This document shows, piece after piece, positions 1 through 8,597 of a stretch of 64,000 bases of DNA (positions are counted from its first letter, which is position 1; the number at the start of each line of letters is the position of its first letter). The notes beneath the pieces were generated by a model. It had not been told where the DNA came from. It ran no database searches and saw only the letters and a program-made list of their open reading frames with translations. Source of the DNA: Mycolicibacter sp. MU0083 (GTDB lineage Bacteria > Actinomycetota > Actinomycetes > Mycobacteriales > Mycobacteriaceae); contig NZ_OY726394.1 in the NCBI RefSeq assembly GCF_963378075.1, positions 682,001 through 746,000 on the forward strand, written 5' to 3'. The position numbers and the translations under genes are program-made.

Positions 1-570
1 GAGATCCATGAGGACCATGTGGTGCTCTCGGATGGATCAACGCTGATGGCAGATACCGTCATCTGGGCGGGCGGACTGAAGGCGCAGTCGGTCATCGGCA
101 CCGCCGGGCTTCCTACCGGCCGCGGCGGACGCCTCGATGTGAGCCCCGACCTGACCGTCCCCAACGCTGAGGGTGTCTATGCACTGGGGGACTCCGCCAA
201 CATCCCCGACGGAAACGGGCAGAGCTTGCCACAGCTCGGCGCGGTTGCCATGCAGGCCGGCAAGTGGGCGGGCAAGAACATCGTCGCCGACCTCAACGGC
301 CAACCTCGCACGCCCTTCAACTACGTCGACAAAGGATTCATGGCGATGATCGGCCGCGGGGCGGCAGTCGCCGAACTCGGCACGGGCCGAAAGCAACTGG
401 ACGGCCCACTGGCTTTCGCGAGCTGGCTCGCCGTCCACGACGCCCTGTTGCCCAGGTGGGCGCAGCGCACCGACGCGGTTGCCAACTGGTCGCGCGACTA
501 CCTCACCAACAGTCGGTCGGCTTTCATGGTCGGCACCGGTGAGTCAGGGCAAGGGGTTTCGGATCGCTAG
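1..570 (+). CDS. NDH-2-like FAD/NAD(P) oxidoreductase, C-terminal part
   Basis: The frame is already open at base 1, so the gene starts upstream of the window and only about 189 C-terminal codons are present. The visible part has the flavoprotein signature GVYALGDSANIP, which closes the FAD site in type II NADH dehydrogenases and related disulfide-reductase-fold enzymes. It is followed by a segment ending GFMAMIGRGAAVAEL, which resembles the membrane-facing C-terminal region of NDH-2. By family knowledge such enzymes pass electrons from NAD(P)H to quinone without pumping protons. The next gene, a membrane cytochrome/molybdoenzyme fusion, begins within 40 bases and is probably co-transcribed, which would suit a shared role in respiratory electron transfer. 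Family is fairly sure; the exact electron acceptor is not. Confidence 0.8.
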   Translation, partial: EIHEDHVVLSDGSTLMADTVIWAGGLKAQSVIGTAGLPTGRGGRLDVSPDLTVPNAEGVYALGDSANIPDGNGQSLPQLGAVAMQAGKWAGKNIVADLNGQPRTPFNYVDKGFMAMIGRGAAVAELGTGRKQLDGPLAFASWLAVHDALLPRWAQRTDAVANWSRDYLTNSRSAFMVGTGESGQGVSDR

Positions 571-608
571 GGATGCCGAGTGGCGATCAGCGTGATAGGA
601 GATGGGTC

Positions 609-2324
609 GTGGGCGAACGCATCCGGATAGGTGACTGGGCCGGCGGCATTCCCGACCAGCCCGCCAGCGTTCCGTCGGTGCGCATCGGACGGCGCTGGTT
701 CAGCACGCTGTGGCTGCTGCCGTTGACCGTGGTGACGCTGGTCCTCGGCGTTGCCATTGCGCATCATCTGCGGCAGTACGGCTGGATGCAGGAGTTCATC
801 CTGCGCTATCCGGGCACGGTGGCTCCCCGCGGGCAGATAGAACCGGGACTGCCGGCCTGGCTGCGCTGGAGTCATCTTTTCAACCTCGTTTTCATGATGT
901 TCATCATTCGGGCCGGCCTGCAGATATTGGCGGATCATCCGCGGCTGTACCTGAACCCCGGCAGCACACCGGGAACCGCCTGGCTGCGGTTGCGCGGCCC
1001 CATCCCGCCGGATCGACTACACGCCACCGATCCGACGAAAGAGTGGACTGCCAAGGACGATTCGGTGTCGCTGCCAGGCTGGGTGGGACTGCCCGGTGTC
1101 CGGCACACCATCGGTTTGGCCCGCTGGTGGCACTTCACCTTCGATGGACTGTGGCTGCTCAACGGGGCGTTCTTCTACATCATGTTGTTCGCCACCGGCC
1201 AGTGGCGCCGCATCGTCCCGCAGACGTGGGACGTGATCCCCCATGCGCTGTCCACCGCGGTGCAGTATCTTTCCCTGGATTTTCCCGTCAACGACGGCTT
1301 CCAGGCCTACAACAGTCTGCAGCTGATCGCCTACTTCCTCACGGTGTTCGTCTTCGCTCCGCTGGCATTCATCACCGGCATGCTGCAGGCCCCGGCGGTC
1401 GCGGCGCGGTTCGGATTGGCGAGCGGGCCGGCCAACCGGCAGGTCGCGCGGTCGCTGCACTTTCTGGTCCTGGTCTGGATGATCGTCTTCATCCTGATGC
1501 ACACCGTGATGGTCTATGCCACCGGCTTCGTCGGCAATCTGAACCACATCGTGTTCGGCACCGACACCGAATCCAACCGGGCGCTGGTGATCTATCTCGT
1601 CGTCATGGCGGTGATCGTCATGCTGTGGTTGGTGGCTTCGCCGTTCACCCTGCGCCACCCGCGGCTCGTGCAGCGTGTCGGGCGGCGCGCCGTTGGGTGG
1701 ATCAAGGGCCTCATGGAATGGATCCACCCCCGGGCGACCTACACCGAGCAGGACATCTCGCCGTACTTCTGGACCAACGGCGCGTTGCCGACCTCTCCGG
1801 AGTACCGCCGGCTGCGGGACGGTGGTTGGCGCGATTACACCCTGCGGATCGGTGGTTTGGTCGAGAACCCGATCGAACTGAGCTTTGCCGAGCTGCTCGC
1901 GATGGACAAGCATGAGCAGATCACCCAGCACTACTGCATCCAGGGCTGGTCGGGCATCGCCAAATGGGGTGGGGTGCGGATGTCGGATCTGCTCGATATC
2001 GTGCGACCGCTGCCGTCGGCGCGCTGGGTGGTCTTCTACTCGCTGGCCGACGGCGCGGAGGCGGGCAAAGGTCGCTACTACGATTGCCATCGGATCGAAC
2101 ACATGCGTGACCCGATGGCGTTGCTCGCCTACGAGATGAACGGTGAACCGCTGACCGAGACCCACGGCGCCCCACTGCGATTGCGCAACGAGGTGGAGCT
2201 CGGTTTCAAACAGGTCAAATGGGTCGGCGAGATCGAGTTCGTGGAGACATTCGCGCACATAGGTCAGGGCCACGGCGGCTACAACGAGGATCAGGAGTTC
2301 TTCGGCTATCGGATGCCGATCTGA
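609..2324 (+). CDS. Membrane cytochrome b561-type domain fused to a sulfite-oxidase-type molybdopterin domain
   Basis: A 571-residue protein if the GTG at 609 is used. That start has AGGAG seven bases upstream; the ATG at 573 lies only two bases after the previous stop and has no good ribosome site. The N-terminal two thirds hold several hydrophobic helices with histidines placed as in heme b membrane proteins (for example WSHLFNLVFMMFIIRAG and HFLVLVWMIVFILMHTVMVY). The C-terminal part, from about residue 400, is an oxidoreductase molybdopterin-binding domain with HYCIQGWSG. Its Cys443 is placed like the molybdenum-ligating cysteine of YedY/MsrP and sulfite oxidase. In the MsrPQ system the molybdenum protein and the heme protein are separate; here they are one chain. 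It probably works with the upstream NDH-2-like enzyme. Substrate unknown. Confidence 0.75.
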   Translation: MGERIRIGDWAGGIPDQPASVPSVRIGRRWFSTLWLLPLTVVTLVLGVAIAHHLRQYGWMQEFILRYPGTVAPRGQIEPGLPAWLRWSHLFNLVFMMFIIRAGLQILADHPRLYLNPGSTPGTAWLRLRGPIPPDRLHATDPTKEWTAKDDSVSLPGWVGLPGVRHTIGLARWWHFTFDGLWLLNGAFFYIMLFATGQWRRIVPQTWDVIPHALSTAVQYLSLDFPVNDGFQAYNSLQLIAYFLTVFVFAPLAFITGMLQAPAVAARFGLASGPANRQVARSLHFLVLVWMIVFILMHTVMVYATGFVGNLNHIVFGTDTESNRALVIYLVVMAVIVMLWLVASPFTLRHPRLVQRVGRRAVGWIKGLMEWIHPRATYTEQDISPYFWTNGALPTSPEYRRLRDGGWRDYTLRIGGLVENPIELSFAELLAMDKHEQITQHYCIQGWSGIAKWGGVRMSDLLDIVRPLPSARWVVFYSLADGAEAGKGRYYDCHRIEHMRDPMALLAYEMNGEPLTETHGAPLRLRNEVELGFKQVKWVGEIEFVETFAHIGQGHGGYNEDQEFFGYRMPI

Positions 2325-2363
2325 CCGTCCGCCACGCTGTGCGCGGACGATAGGCTGGCCGCC

Positions 2364-3122
2364 GTGTTGATCGGATCCCATGTGCGCCCGCAGAATCCGT
2401 TGGCCGCGGCCGAAGCCGAGGGTGCCGACACGGTACAGATATTCCTCGGCAACCCGCAGAGCTGGAAGCCGCCGAAACCGCGTGAGGACGCCGCAGTGCT
2501 GCGGGCGGCGACACTGCCGATCTACGTCCACGCGCCGTACCTGATCAACGTCGCCTCGCCCAACAACAAGGTGCGTATCCCGTCGCGCACCAACCTGCAG
2601 CAGACCTGCGACGCCGCCGCCGATATCGGCGCGGTGGCGGTGATCGTGCACGGCGGACACGTCACCGCCGATGACGACGACCCGCAGGCGGGCTTCGTGC
2701 GGTGGCGCAAGGCGCTGGACCGACTGGAGACGACGGTGCCGGTGTATCTGGAGAACACCGCCGGCGGCTCCCACGCGATGGCCCGGCACTTCGACACCAT
2801 CGCCCGATTGTGGGACCACATCGGCGACACCGGCGTCGGGTTCTGCCTGGACACCTGCCACACCTGGGCGGCCGGCGAGTCCCTGCCCGACGCCGTCGAG
2901 CGGATCAAGGCGATCACCGGGCGCATCGATCTGGTGCACTGCAACGACTCCAAGGACGCCCCGGGCTCGGGGCGGGACCGTCACGCCAACTTCGGCACCG
3001 GACAGATCGACCCCGACCTGCTGGTCGCCGTGGTCAAGGCGGCCGGTGCACCGGTGATCTGCGAGACCTCCGAGGAGGGGCGCAAAGACGACATCGCGTT
3101 CCTGAAGGAGCGGGTGGGCTGA
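2364..3122 (+). CDS. nfo: Endonuclease IV (AP endonuclease)
   Basis: A 252-residue AP endonuclease 2 family TIM barrel, the length I recall for the M. tuberculosis enzyme (End, Rv0670). It nicks DNA 5' of abasic sites in base-excision repair. Metal-ligand motifs are visible in order: VIVHGGH (about residue 95), [28 protein letters not shown] followed by DRHANFGTG, and ICETSEEG near the end. Together these supply the His, Glu and Asp ligands of the three-zinc centre. Translation starts at GTG 2364. The gene follows the molybdoenzyme by 39 bases. In M. tuberculosis the next genes are lpqP and fadE8; here lpqP is missing and a 399-base gap precedes fadE8. Confidence 0.93.
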   Translation: MLIGSHVRPQNPLAAAEAEGADTVQIFLGNPQSWKPPKPREDAAVLRAATLPIYVHAPYLINVASPNNKVRIPSRTNLQQTCDAAADIGAVAVIVHGGHVTADDDDPQAGFVRWRKALDRLETTVPVYLENTAGGSHAMARHFDTIARLWDHIGDTGVGFCLDTCHTWAAGESLPDAVERIKAITGRIDLVHCNDSKDAPGSGRDRHANFGTGQIDPDLLVAVVKAAGAPVICETSEEGRKDDIAFLKERVG

Positions 3123-3251
3123 CCGAGACGACCGTCGTCCGGCATCGCGGTGAAGCCGTTCCGAGTTAACGACCTGGGCCGTCGATTCTGCTACCGGTGT
3201 CCGCGCCACCGACCCTGAAACATTCGTTATGTCTGTTTTTGGAGTTAATGG

Positions 3252-3280
3252 GTGACAATCGGTTGGTTCTGTGGCACTAT
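3252..3280 (+). promoter_or_regulatory. Candidate sigma-A-type promoter in the nfo-fadE8 gap
   Basis: GTGACA (3252-3257) and CACTAT (3275-3280) are separated by 17 bases inside an unusually AT-rich stretch for this chromosome. It lies about 240 bases before fadE8 and reads toward the hairpin at 3405-3452. Seen by eye only. Confidence 0.35.
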
Positions 3281-3286
3281 TTGTTC

Positions 3287-3455
3287 AGGCGCCGCGACCG
3301 CGGAGGCCGCCCACACGTTCAGGGGTCGGAGGGGCGACAATTCTGAACGAAACCGTCGTGGCCCGGCGGGAGTGAGCAGCCTTTAGGCCGGCGCCGAACA
3401 GACGACGGCGGTTACGACCCGGAACCTCCCGACCCCGGGCCGTAACCGCCGTTTC
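3287..3455 (+). ncRNA. Possible small RNA or fadE8 leader
   Basis: The 399-base gap between nfo and fadE8 contains no ORF with mycobacterial codon bias. It does contain a promoter-like pair ending at 3280 and, about 125 bases later, a very stable hairpin with a short T run. Together these bound a roughly 170-base transcript that could be a small RNA or an attenuated leader of fadE8. The segment carries the self-complementary GGCGCC twice (near 3288 and 3390), which could pair over distance. I do not recognise it as a known riboswitch class. The transcript start is inferred from the promoter guess, not seen. Confidence 0.22.
3405..3452 (+). terminator. Strong stem-loop, terminator or attenuator
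   Basis: Perfect 12-base arms ACGGCGGTTACG (3405-3416) and CGTAACCGCCGT (3441-3452). After one mismatch the stem continues with CCCGG/CCGGG (3418-3422 and 3435-3439). TTTCT follows. It sits about 70 bases before the fadE8 start, so it would end a transcript from the gap or attenuate fadE8. Confidence 0.6.
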
Positions 3456-3521
3456 TGACTGTCCGGACACACCTCGGTTACACGCATTGTGCATACGTGG
3501 ATGATCTGTAATAGTCGGATT

Positions 3522-5162
3522 ATGGCCGACACGCACATCGTCACCAATCAGGTACTTCCCCTGGAAGGCTATAACCCCGCGTCGTCGCCGGTGCTCATGG
3601 AGGCCCTCGTTCGTGAAGGCGGCGAATGGGGCGTCGACGAGGTCACCGACCTCGGTGCGCTCTCCGGTTCGCCACAGGTGCAACGCTGGGGCGATCTGGC
3701 CAATCGGAACCGGCCGGTCCTGCATACCCACGACGTCGTCGGCAACCGGATCGACGAAGTCGAGTACGACCCGTCCTACCACGAGCTGATGCGTGCCGCG
3801 ATCGCCCACGGCCTACACGCCGCGCCGTGGGCCGATCCCCGACCCGGCGCGCACGTGGTGCGCGCCGCCGGCACCGGGGTGTGGACCGCCGAACCGGGAC
3901 ACGTCTGCCCGATCTCCATGACCTACGCCGTCGTGCCCGCACTGCGCTACAACGACGAACTCGCCGAGACCTACGAGCCGCTGCTCACCAGCCGAGTCTA
4001 CGACCCGGTGCTCAACGTGCCGACCGCCAAGGCCGGCATCACCGCGGGCATGTCGATGACCGAGAAGCAGGGCGGCTCCGACGTGCGCGCCGGCACCACC
4101 CAGGCGGTGCGCAACGCCGACGGCAGCTACACCCTGACCGGGCACAAATGGTTCACCTCCGCGCCGATGAGCGACGTGTTCCTGGTGCTGGCGCAGGCGC
4201 CCGGCGGCCTGAGTTGCTTCTTCCTGCCTCGGGTGCTGCCGGACGGCACCCGCAACCGGATGCGGTTGCAGCGTCTCAAGGACAAGCTCGGCAACCACGC
4301 CAACGCCTCCAGTGAAGTCGAATACGACGGCGCGACGGCATGGCTGGTCGGCGAGGAGGGCCGCGGCGTCTCGGTGATCATCGAGATGGTCAACCTGACC
4401 CGGCTGGACTGCGCACTGGGTAGCGCCACCAGTATGCGGATGGGCCTAGCCCGCGCCACCTATCACGCCCAGCATCGAAAGGCGTTCGGCGCCTACCTGA
4501 TCGACCAGCCGTTGATGCGCAACGTGCTGGCGGACCTGGCGGTGGAGGCCGAAGCGGCCACCATGGTCACGATGCGGATGGCCGGTGCCACCGACAAGGC
4601 CGTCCGCGGCGACGAACGCGAGGGACTACTGCGCCGGATCGGCCTGGCCGCCACCAAGTACTGGGTGTGCAAGCGGGCGACCCCACACGCGGCCGAGGCG
4701 ATGGAATGCCTGGGCGGCAACGGCTACATCGAGGACACCCTGATGCCGCGGCTGTACCGCGAAGCTCCGCTGATGGGCATCTGGGAAGGCTCGGGCAACG
4801 TCAGCGCCCTGGACACGTTGCGTGCCCTGGCTACCCAGCCCGCCTCGGTGGCCGTGCTCTTCGACGAGCTGGCCGGCCCGGCCGGTCAGGACCGCCGGCT
4901 CGAGCAGCACGTCACCTCGTTGAAGAGTCAACTCGCCGGCCTCGGCGACGACGCCGCCGGCGCGCCCTACCTGGCCCGCAAGATCGCCGAGGACATCTGC
5001 CTGGCGCTGCAGGGCGCCCTGCTGGTGCGCCACGGTCACCCGGCCGTCGCCGAGGCGTTCCTGGCGACCCGGTTCGGCGGCCGCTGGGGCGGCGCGTTCG
5101 GCACCATGCCCGCCGGACTGGATCTCGGGCCGATCATCGAACGGGCCCTGGTCAAGGGCTGA
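3522..5162 (+). CDS. fadE8: Acyl-CoA dehydrogenase FadE8 (AidB-like)
   Basis: A 546-residue acyl-CoA dehydrogenase of the long AidB-like type. The start ATG 3522 gives MADTHIVTNQV, matching the N-terminus I recall for FadE8 (Rv0672); an upstream ATG at 3489 would add an unlikely 11 residues. FAD and substrate signatures include MSMTEKQGGSDVRAGTT and GHKWFTSAPMSD. A C-terminal ECLGGNGYIED precedes GIWEGSGNVSALD, where the Glu of WEGSGN is at the usual catalytic-base position. Members oxidise acyl-CoA to enoyl-CoA with FAD; AidB itself is linked to DNA protection, so a non-catabolic role cannot be excluded. echA4, PaaX-type and echA5 genes follow closely on the same strand, as in M. tuberculosis. 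Confidence 0.9.
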   Translation: MADTHIVTNQVLPLEGYNPASSPVLMEALVREGGEWGVDEVTDLGALSGSPQVQRWGDLANRNRPVLHTHDVVGNRIDEVEYDPSYHELMRAAIAHGLHAAPWADPRPGAHVVRAAGTGVWTAEPGHVCPISMTYAVVPALRYNDELAETYEPLLTSRVYDPVLNVPTAKAGITAGMSMTEKQGGSDVRAGTTQAVRNADGSYTLTGHKWFTSAPMSDVFLVLAQAPGGLSCFFLPRVLPDGTRNRMRLQRLKDKLGNHANASSEVEYDGATAWLVGEEGRGVSVIIEMVNLTRLDCALGSATSMRMGLARATYHAQHRKAFGAYLIDQPLMRNVLADLAVEAEAATMVTMRMAGATDKAVRGDEREGLLRRIGLAATKYWVCKRATPHAAEAMECLGGNGYIEDTLMPRLYREAPLMGIWEGSGNVSALDTLRALATQPASVAVLFDELAGPAGQDRRLEQHVTSLKSQLAGLGDDAAGAPYLARKIAEDICLALQGALLVRHGHPAVAEAFLATRFGGRWGGAFGTMPAGLDLGPIIERALVKG

Positions 5163-5203
5163 GCCGCGGGCCTATCGGAGCCGACCGAAAGGTAGGGGAG
5201 ACG

Positions 5204-6139
5204 TTGCGACACCACATCGCCCCGGTTGAATTCGACAATCTCCGGACGATGACCTACGAGGTCGCCGACCGGGTCGCCCGAATCACCTTCAACCGCCCCG
5301 AGCACGGCAACGCGATCACCGCCGACACGCCCCTGGAGCTGTCGGCGCTGGTGGAGCGGGCCGATCTGGACCCGAACGTGCACGTGATCCTGGTGTCCGG
5401 CCGGGGCGCCGGATTCTGCGCCGGCTTCGACCTGGGCGCATACGCCGAAGGCTCGTCGTCCGCGGGCGCAGAGAACTACCGCGGCAGCGTGCTCGACGGC
5501 AACACCCAGGCCGCCAACCACCGCCCCGACCAGCCGTGGGACCCGATGATCGACTATCAGATGATGAGCCGCTTCGTGCGCGGCTTCGCCTCGCTGATGC
5601 ACGCCGACAAACCGACGGTGGTCAAGATCCACGGCTACTGCGTGGCCGGCGGTACCGACATCGCCTTGCACGCCGACCAGGTGATCGCCGCCTCGGATGC
5701 CAAGATCGGCTACCCGCCGACCCGGGTGTGGGGTATCCCGGCGGCCGGGCTGTGGGCGCACCGGCTCGGCGACCAGCGCGCCAAGCGACTGCTGCTCACC
5801 GGGGACTGCATCACCGGTGCCCAGGCCGCCGAATGGGGCCTGGCGATCGAGGCGCCCGACCCGGCCGAACTCGACGAACGCACCGAACGCCTGGTGGCGC
5901 GCATCGCCGCCATGCCGGTCAACCAGCTGATCATGGCCAAACTCGCGCTCAACACCGCGCTACTGCAACAGGGTGTCGCCACCAGCCGGATGGTCAGTAC
6001 CGTGTTTGACGGGGTGGCCCGACACACCCCGGAGGGGCACGCGTTCGTCGCCGATGCGGTGACACACGGGTTTCGCGACGCGGTGCGCCACCGCGACGAA
6101 CCGTTCGGGGACCACGGCCGACAGGCCTCCGGAGTTTAG
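5204..6139 (+). CDS. echA4: Crotonase-family protein EchA4
   Basis: An enoyl-CoA hydratase/isomerase-fold protein of 311 residues starting at TTG 5204. The TTG has AGGGGAG just upstream, and the resulting length and N-terminus (LRHHIAPVEFDN) fit EchA4 as I recall it; ATG 5249 is the alternative. The oxyanion-hole segments GRGAGFCAGFDL and GYCVAGGTDIAL are present. Both glutamates of classical hydratases are replaced: the first site reads GGTDI (Asp) and the second PPTRVWGIP (Thr). It is therefore probably not a standard hydratase and may do another crotonase reaction. It lies 41 bases after fadE8 in the same direction. Confidence 0.88.
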   Translation: MRHHIAPVEFDNLRTMTYEVADRVARITFNRPEHGNAITADTPLELSALVERADLDPNVHVILVSGRGAGFCAGFDLGAYAEGSSSAGAENYRGSVLDGNTQAANHRPDQPWDPMIDYQMMSRFVRGFASLMHADKPTVVKIHGYCVAGGTDIALHADQVIAASDAKIGYPPTRVWGIPAAGLWAHRLGDQRAKRLLLTGDCITGAQAAEWGLAIEAPDPAELDERTERLVARIAAMPVNQLIMAKLALNTALLQQGVATSRMVSTVFDGVARHTPEGHAFVADAVTHGFRDAVRHRDEPFGDHGRQASGV

Positions 6140-6150
6140 GACTACAGCCG

Positions 6151-6885
6151 ATGCCAACCACACCAGTGCGTATGACAGCCCGTTCCGTGGTGTTGTCGGT
6201 ACTCCTGGGTGCCCACCCCGCCTCGGCCACCGCGGCCGAATTGATCCGTCTCACCGCAGATTTCGAGATCAAGGAGACCGCTCTGCGGGTGGCGTTGACC
6301 CGGCTGGTCGCCGCCGGGGACCTGGTCCGCTCGGCCAGCGGCTACGGGCTCTCCGAGCGGCTACTGGCACGTCAGCGCCGGCAGGATGCCGCACTGAACC
6401 CGCAGGCCCGGCACTGGGGTGGCGCGTGGCTGGCCGTGGTGATCACCAGCATCGGCTGCGATGCGCGTACCCGGGCGGCGTTGCGCGCGGGCCTGTCCGA
6501 GCGGCGCTTCGCCGAACTGCGTGAGGGGTTCTGGATGCGCCCGGACAACATCGACGTCGAGTTGGGCCCCGACCTGAGCGCCCACACCCGCCTGCTCACC
6601 GCGCGCGACGAGCGGCCCGCCGAACTGGCGGCCAAGCTGTGGGATCTGGACGAATGGTCGCGGGTCGGCCACGAATTGCTCACCGCCATGGCCGACGCCG
6701 AGGACGTGCCGGGCCGGTTCATGGTCGCCGCGGCGATGGTCCGCCACCTGCGCCGCGATCCGGTGCTGCCCCCCGAATTGTTGCCCGCGGACTGGCCGGG
6801 TTCCCAGATCCGCCGCCGGTACGGGGAATTCGCCGACGAACTGACCTCGCGTCGCGATTCGGCCCGGCCGCTGGTGGCGACGTGA
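6151..6885 (+). CDS. PaaX-family transcriptional regulator
   Basis: A 244-residue protein with the PaaX layout: an N-terminal winged helix (about residues 8-75, with LIRLTADFEIKETALRVALT as the helix-turn-helix) and a C-terminal domain typical of phenylacetyl-CoA repressors. PaaX proteins bind acyl-CoA ligands to control degradation genes. Here the gene lies between two crotonases, 11 bases after echA4 and overlapping echA5 by four bases (GTGA), so it may control this fadE8-echA4-echA5 cluster. Position and size match Rv0674. The ligand is unknown, and no phenylacetate genes are nearby. Confidence 0.82.
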   Translation: MPTTPVRMTARSVVLSVLLGAHPASATAAELIRLTADFEIKETALRVALTRLVAAGDLVRSASGYGLSERLLARQRRQDAALNPQARHWGGAWLAVVITSIGCDARTRAALRAGLSERRFAELREGFWMRPDNIDVELGPDLSAHTRLLTARDERPAELAAKLWDLDEWSRVGHELLTAMADAEDVPGRFMVAAAMVRHLRRDPVLPPELLPADWPGSQIRRRYGEFADELTSRRDSARPLVAT

Positions 6886-7646
6886 CCGACGCGGTACGGG
6901 TGGAGCGCAGCGGTCCGGTCACCACGGTGATCCTGGACCGCCCGCACGCCCGCAACGCCGTCGACGGCCCCACCGCCGCCGCACTGTACCGCGCCTTCGA
7001 TGAATTCGACCGCGACGATTCGGCATCGGTGGCGGTGCTGTGGGGAGATCACGGAACCTTCTGCGCGGGAGCAGATCTCAAAGCGCTCGGTACGCCGAAT
7101 GCCAATCAGACGCACCGCAGCGGGCCGGGGCCGATGGGGCCGACGCGAATGATGTTGTCCAAGCCCGTGATCGCCGCGGTGAGCGGGTACGCGGTGGCCG
7201 GCGGACTGGAGTTGGCGCTCTGGTGCGACATGCGGGTGGTCGAGTCCGATGCGGTGTTCGGCGTGTTCTGCCGGCGCTGGGGCGTGCCGCTCATCGACGG
7301 CGGCACGGTGCGATTGCCCCGGCTGATCGGCCAGAGCCGCGCCATGGACATGATCCTCACCGGTCGGCCGGTGGATGCCGCCGAGGCGCAGGCGATCGGG
7401 CTGGCCAACCGGGTGGTGCCCACCGGGCAGGCCCGCGCGGCGGCCGAGCAACTGGCCGGTGAGCTCGCCGAACTGCCCCAGGGCTGTCTGCGCGCCGACC
7501 GGCTGTCGGCCCTGCGGCAATGGGGGATGAGCGAATCGCAGGCGATGGACCAGGAATTCAAGAGCATCGAACAGGTGTCGCACGAGGCGTTGAGCGGTGC
7601 CCGCCGATTCTCCGCCGGGGCCGGCCGACACGGTGCCAAAGCCTGA
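6882..7646 (+). CDS. echA5: Crotonase-family protein EchA5
   Basis: A 254-residue enoyl-CoA hydratase-fold protein starting at GTG 6882, inside the stop of the regulator gene (GTGA overlap). Crotonase signatures: RPHARNAVDGP near the N-terminus, the oxyanion segments GTFCAGADLKALG and GYAVAGGLELAL, and FGVFCRRWGVPLIDGG. The first catalytic Glu (GGLEL) is kept while the second position is Arg, so one of the two acid/base residues of a true hydratase is missing. Synteny agrees with EchA5 (Rv0675). It is the last gene of the fadE8 cluster, and its stop codon lies in a short hairpin shared with the convergent lipoprotein gene. Confidence 0.87.
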   Translation: MTDAVRVERSGPVTTVILDRPHARNAVDGPTAAALYRAFDEFDRDDSASVAVLWGDHGTFCAGADLKALGTPNANQTHRSGPGPMGPTRMMLSKPVIAAVSGYAVAGGLELALWCDMRVVESDAVFGVFCRRWGVPLIDGGTVRLPRLIGQSRAMDMILTGRPVDAAEAQAIGLANRVVPTGQARAAAEQLAGELAELPQGCLRADRLSALRQWGMSESQAMDQEFKSIEQVSHEALSGARRFSAGAGRHGAKA

Positions 7647-7682
7647 GCGGTAACGCCCGGGGCCGCCGGACCGGCGCGCTCA
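7644..7682. terminator. Stem-loop between convergent genes
   Basis: TGAGCG (7644-7649) pairs with CGCTCA (7677-7682) around a GC-rich loop. The arms contain the stop of echA5 and reach the stop of the convergent lipoprotein gene, so the hairpin could serve both strands. There is no T run, and the stem is only six bases. Confidence 0.3.
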
Positions 7683-8090
7683 GCGCTTGTCGACGACGGT
7701 GTTGCTCGACCCGCGATCGTCGACCGTCGGGTCACCGCCACGGTAGGTGACCGAGTTGTGAAAACCGGTGAGGGTCAACTTCTTGGCGATGTGGTCCACG
7801 GTGATCCGGTTATCGGCGCCCATCACGCTCACCGCCTCGCAGCGGCCCCGCACCGTCAACGTGTTGTTCGAGCCGGCCACATCCAGCGACTTGCCGTCGG
7901 CGCAGTCCACCGCGGCGGTGGTGCCGAACGATTCGTAGCTGATGGTGTTGGCGAATCGCCCGTCGTAGTTCTTCGACAGCCGCGCAGATCGGTGCGGTGC
8001 CTCCGATTGGCAGCCGACGGCGACGATCGCCAGCAATGCCAGGCCGGCGGCCGAGAACGAGCGGAGGCTCAGGCGGTGACCGCGGCTCAC
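7680..8090 (-). CDS. DUF3060 lipoprotein
   Basis: A 136-residue exported protein. The N-terminus has basic residues, a hydrophobic stretch (AAGLALLAIVAVG) and a lipobox AVGC ending at Cys27, so it should be a lipid-anchored envelope protein. The rest carries short repeats of the type NNTLTVRGRC, DNRITVDHI and HNSVTYRGGDP, the beta-rich pattern of DUF3060. It overlaps the next minus-strand gene by four bases and is probably expressed with it. The pair occupies the position of Rv0679c/Rv0680c next to the Rv0681-type TetR. Function unknown. Confidence 0.8.
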   Translation of the reverse strand: MSRGHRLSLRSFSAAGLALLAIVAVGCQSEAPHRSARLSKNYDGRFANTISYESFGTTAAVDCADGKSLDVAGSNNTLTVRGRCEAVSVMGADNRITVDHIAKKLTLTGFHNSVTYRGGDPTVDDRGSSNTVVDKR

Positions 8091-8452
8091 GCCGGTACGC
8101 GTTGGAGCCGGTTGGTCATCCCCAGCTCGCGCCCGCGGTCGAACAGCAACGGGTCACCGTTGTGGTAGTAGACGGTGGTGTCGTTGCCGTAGACGGTGAC
8201 GTCGTTGAGGATGGTCTCGGCGATCACGGTGTTCTGCGAACCCTGGGTGGTCACCGCCCAGCAGGTGCCCATCGCGTGCACGGTCAGGTTCACCCCGTTG
8301 ATGAACAGCGTCCCGCCGTCGCAGTCCAGCGTGTGCGTCTCGTGGACCCCGTAGATGTGGATGTCACCGGGAACGGCCCCCGCGCTCGCGGCGCTCCCCA
8401 GTGAACCGGCGGCAAAGCCCACCAGCACGGCAGCCAACGCGGTCCATTTCAT
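8087..8452 (-). CDS. Secreted DUF3060 protein
   Basis: A 121-residue protein with an N-terminal signal peptide (MKWTALAAVLVGFAAGSLG, then an Ala-rich cleavage region near residue 27) and no lipobox cysteine, so it is probably secreted or loosely attached. The mature part has the DUF3060 pattern: HTLDCDGGTLFINGVNLTV, SQNTVIAETIL and DTTVYYHNGDP. It is a paralogue of the downstream lipoprotein. It starts at ATG 8452 and is divergent from the TetR gene at 8598, with a palindrome in the 145-base space between. Function unknown. Confidence 0.78.
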   Translation of the reverse strand: MKWTALAAVLVGFAAGSLGSAASAGAVPGDIHIYGVHETHTLDCDGGTLFINGVNLTVHAMGTCWAVTTQGSQNTVIAETILNDVTVYGNDTTVYYHNGDPLLFDRGRELGMTNRLQRVPA

Positions 8453-8527
8453 CTGCGGGCCCCTCTCGCGGACGTGATTTCGGCAAAGCTTACGTCGCGC
8501 CCGCTGGCGCGTACCCGGGTTCCCCCA

Positions 8528-8543
8528 CTAATCGGTCGATTAG
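8528..8543. promoter_or_regulatory. Palindromic operator before the TetR gene
   Basis: CTAATCG-GT-CGATTAG is a perfect palindrome with 7-base arms in the divergent space between the DUF3060 pair and the TetR gene that starts at 8598. It is the natural candidate for autoregulation by that TetR and possible control of the DUF3060 genes. Confidence 0.5.
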
Positions 8544-8597
8544 AGTTCTTTGCTGACCTCACGATCCGGCCCGAACCACTTGAGGAAGGCGTAAGCC

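Noticed and set aside
1017..3209. 730-residue minus-strand ORF opposite the molybdoenzyme and nfo genes
   Set aside because: Arg/His/Asp-rich shadow of well-supported plus-strand genes; no recognisable domain and it ignores gene boundaries.
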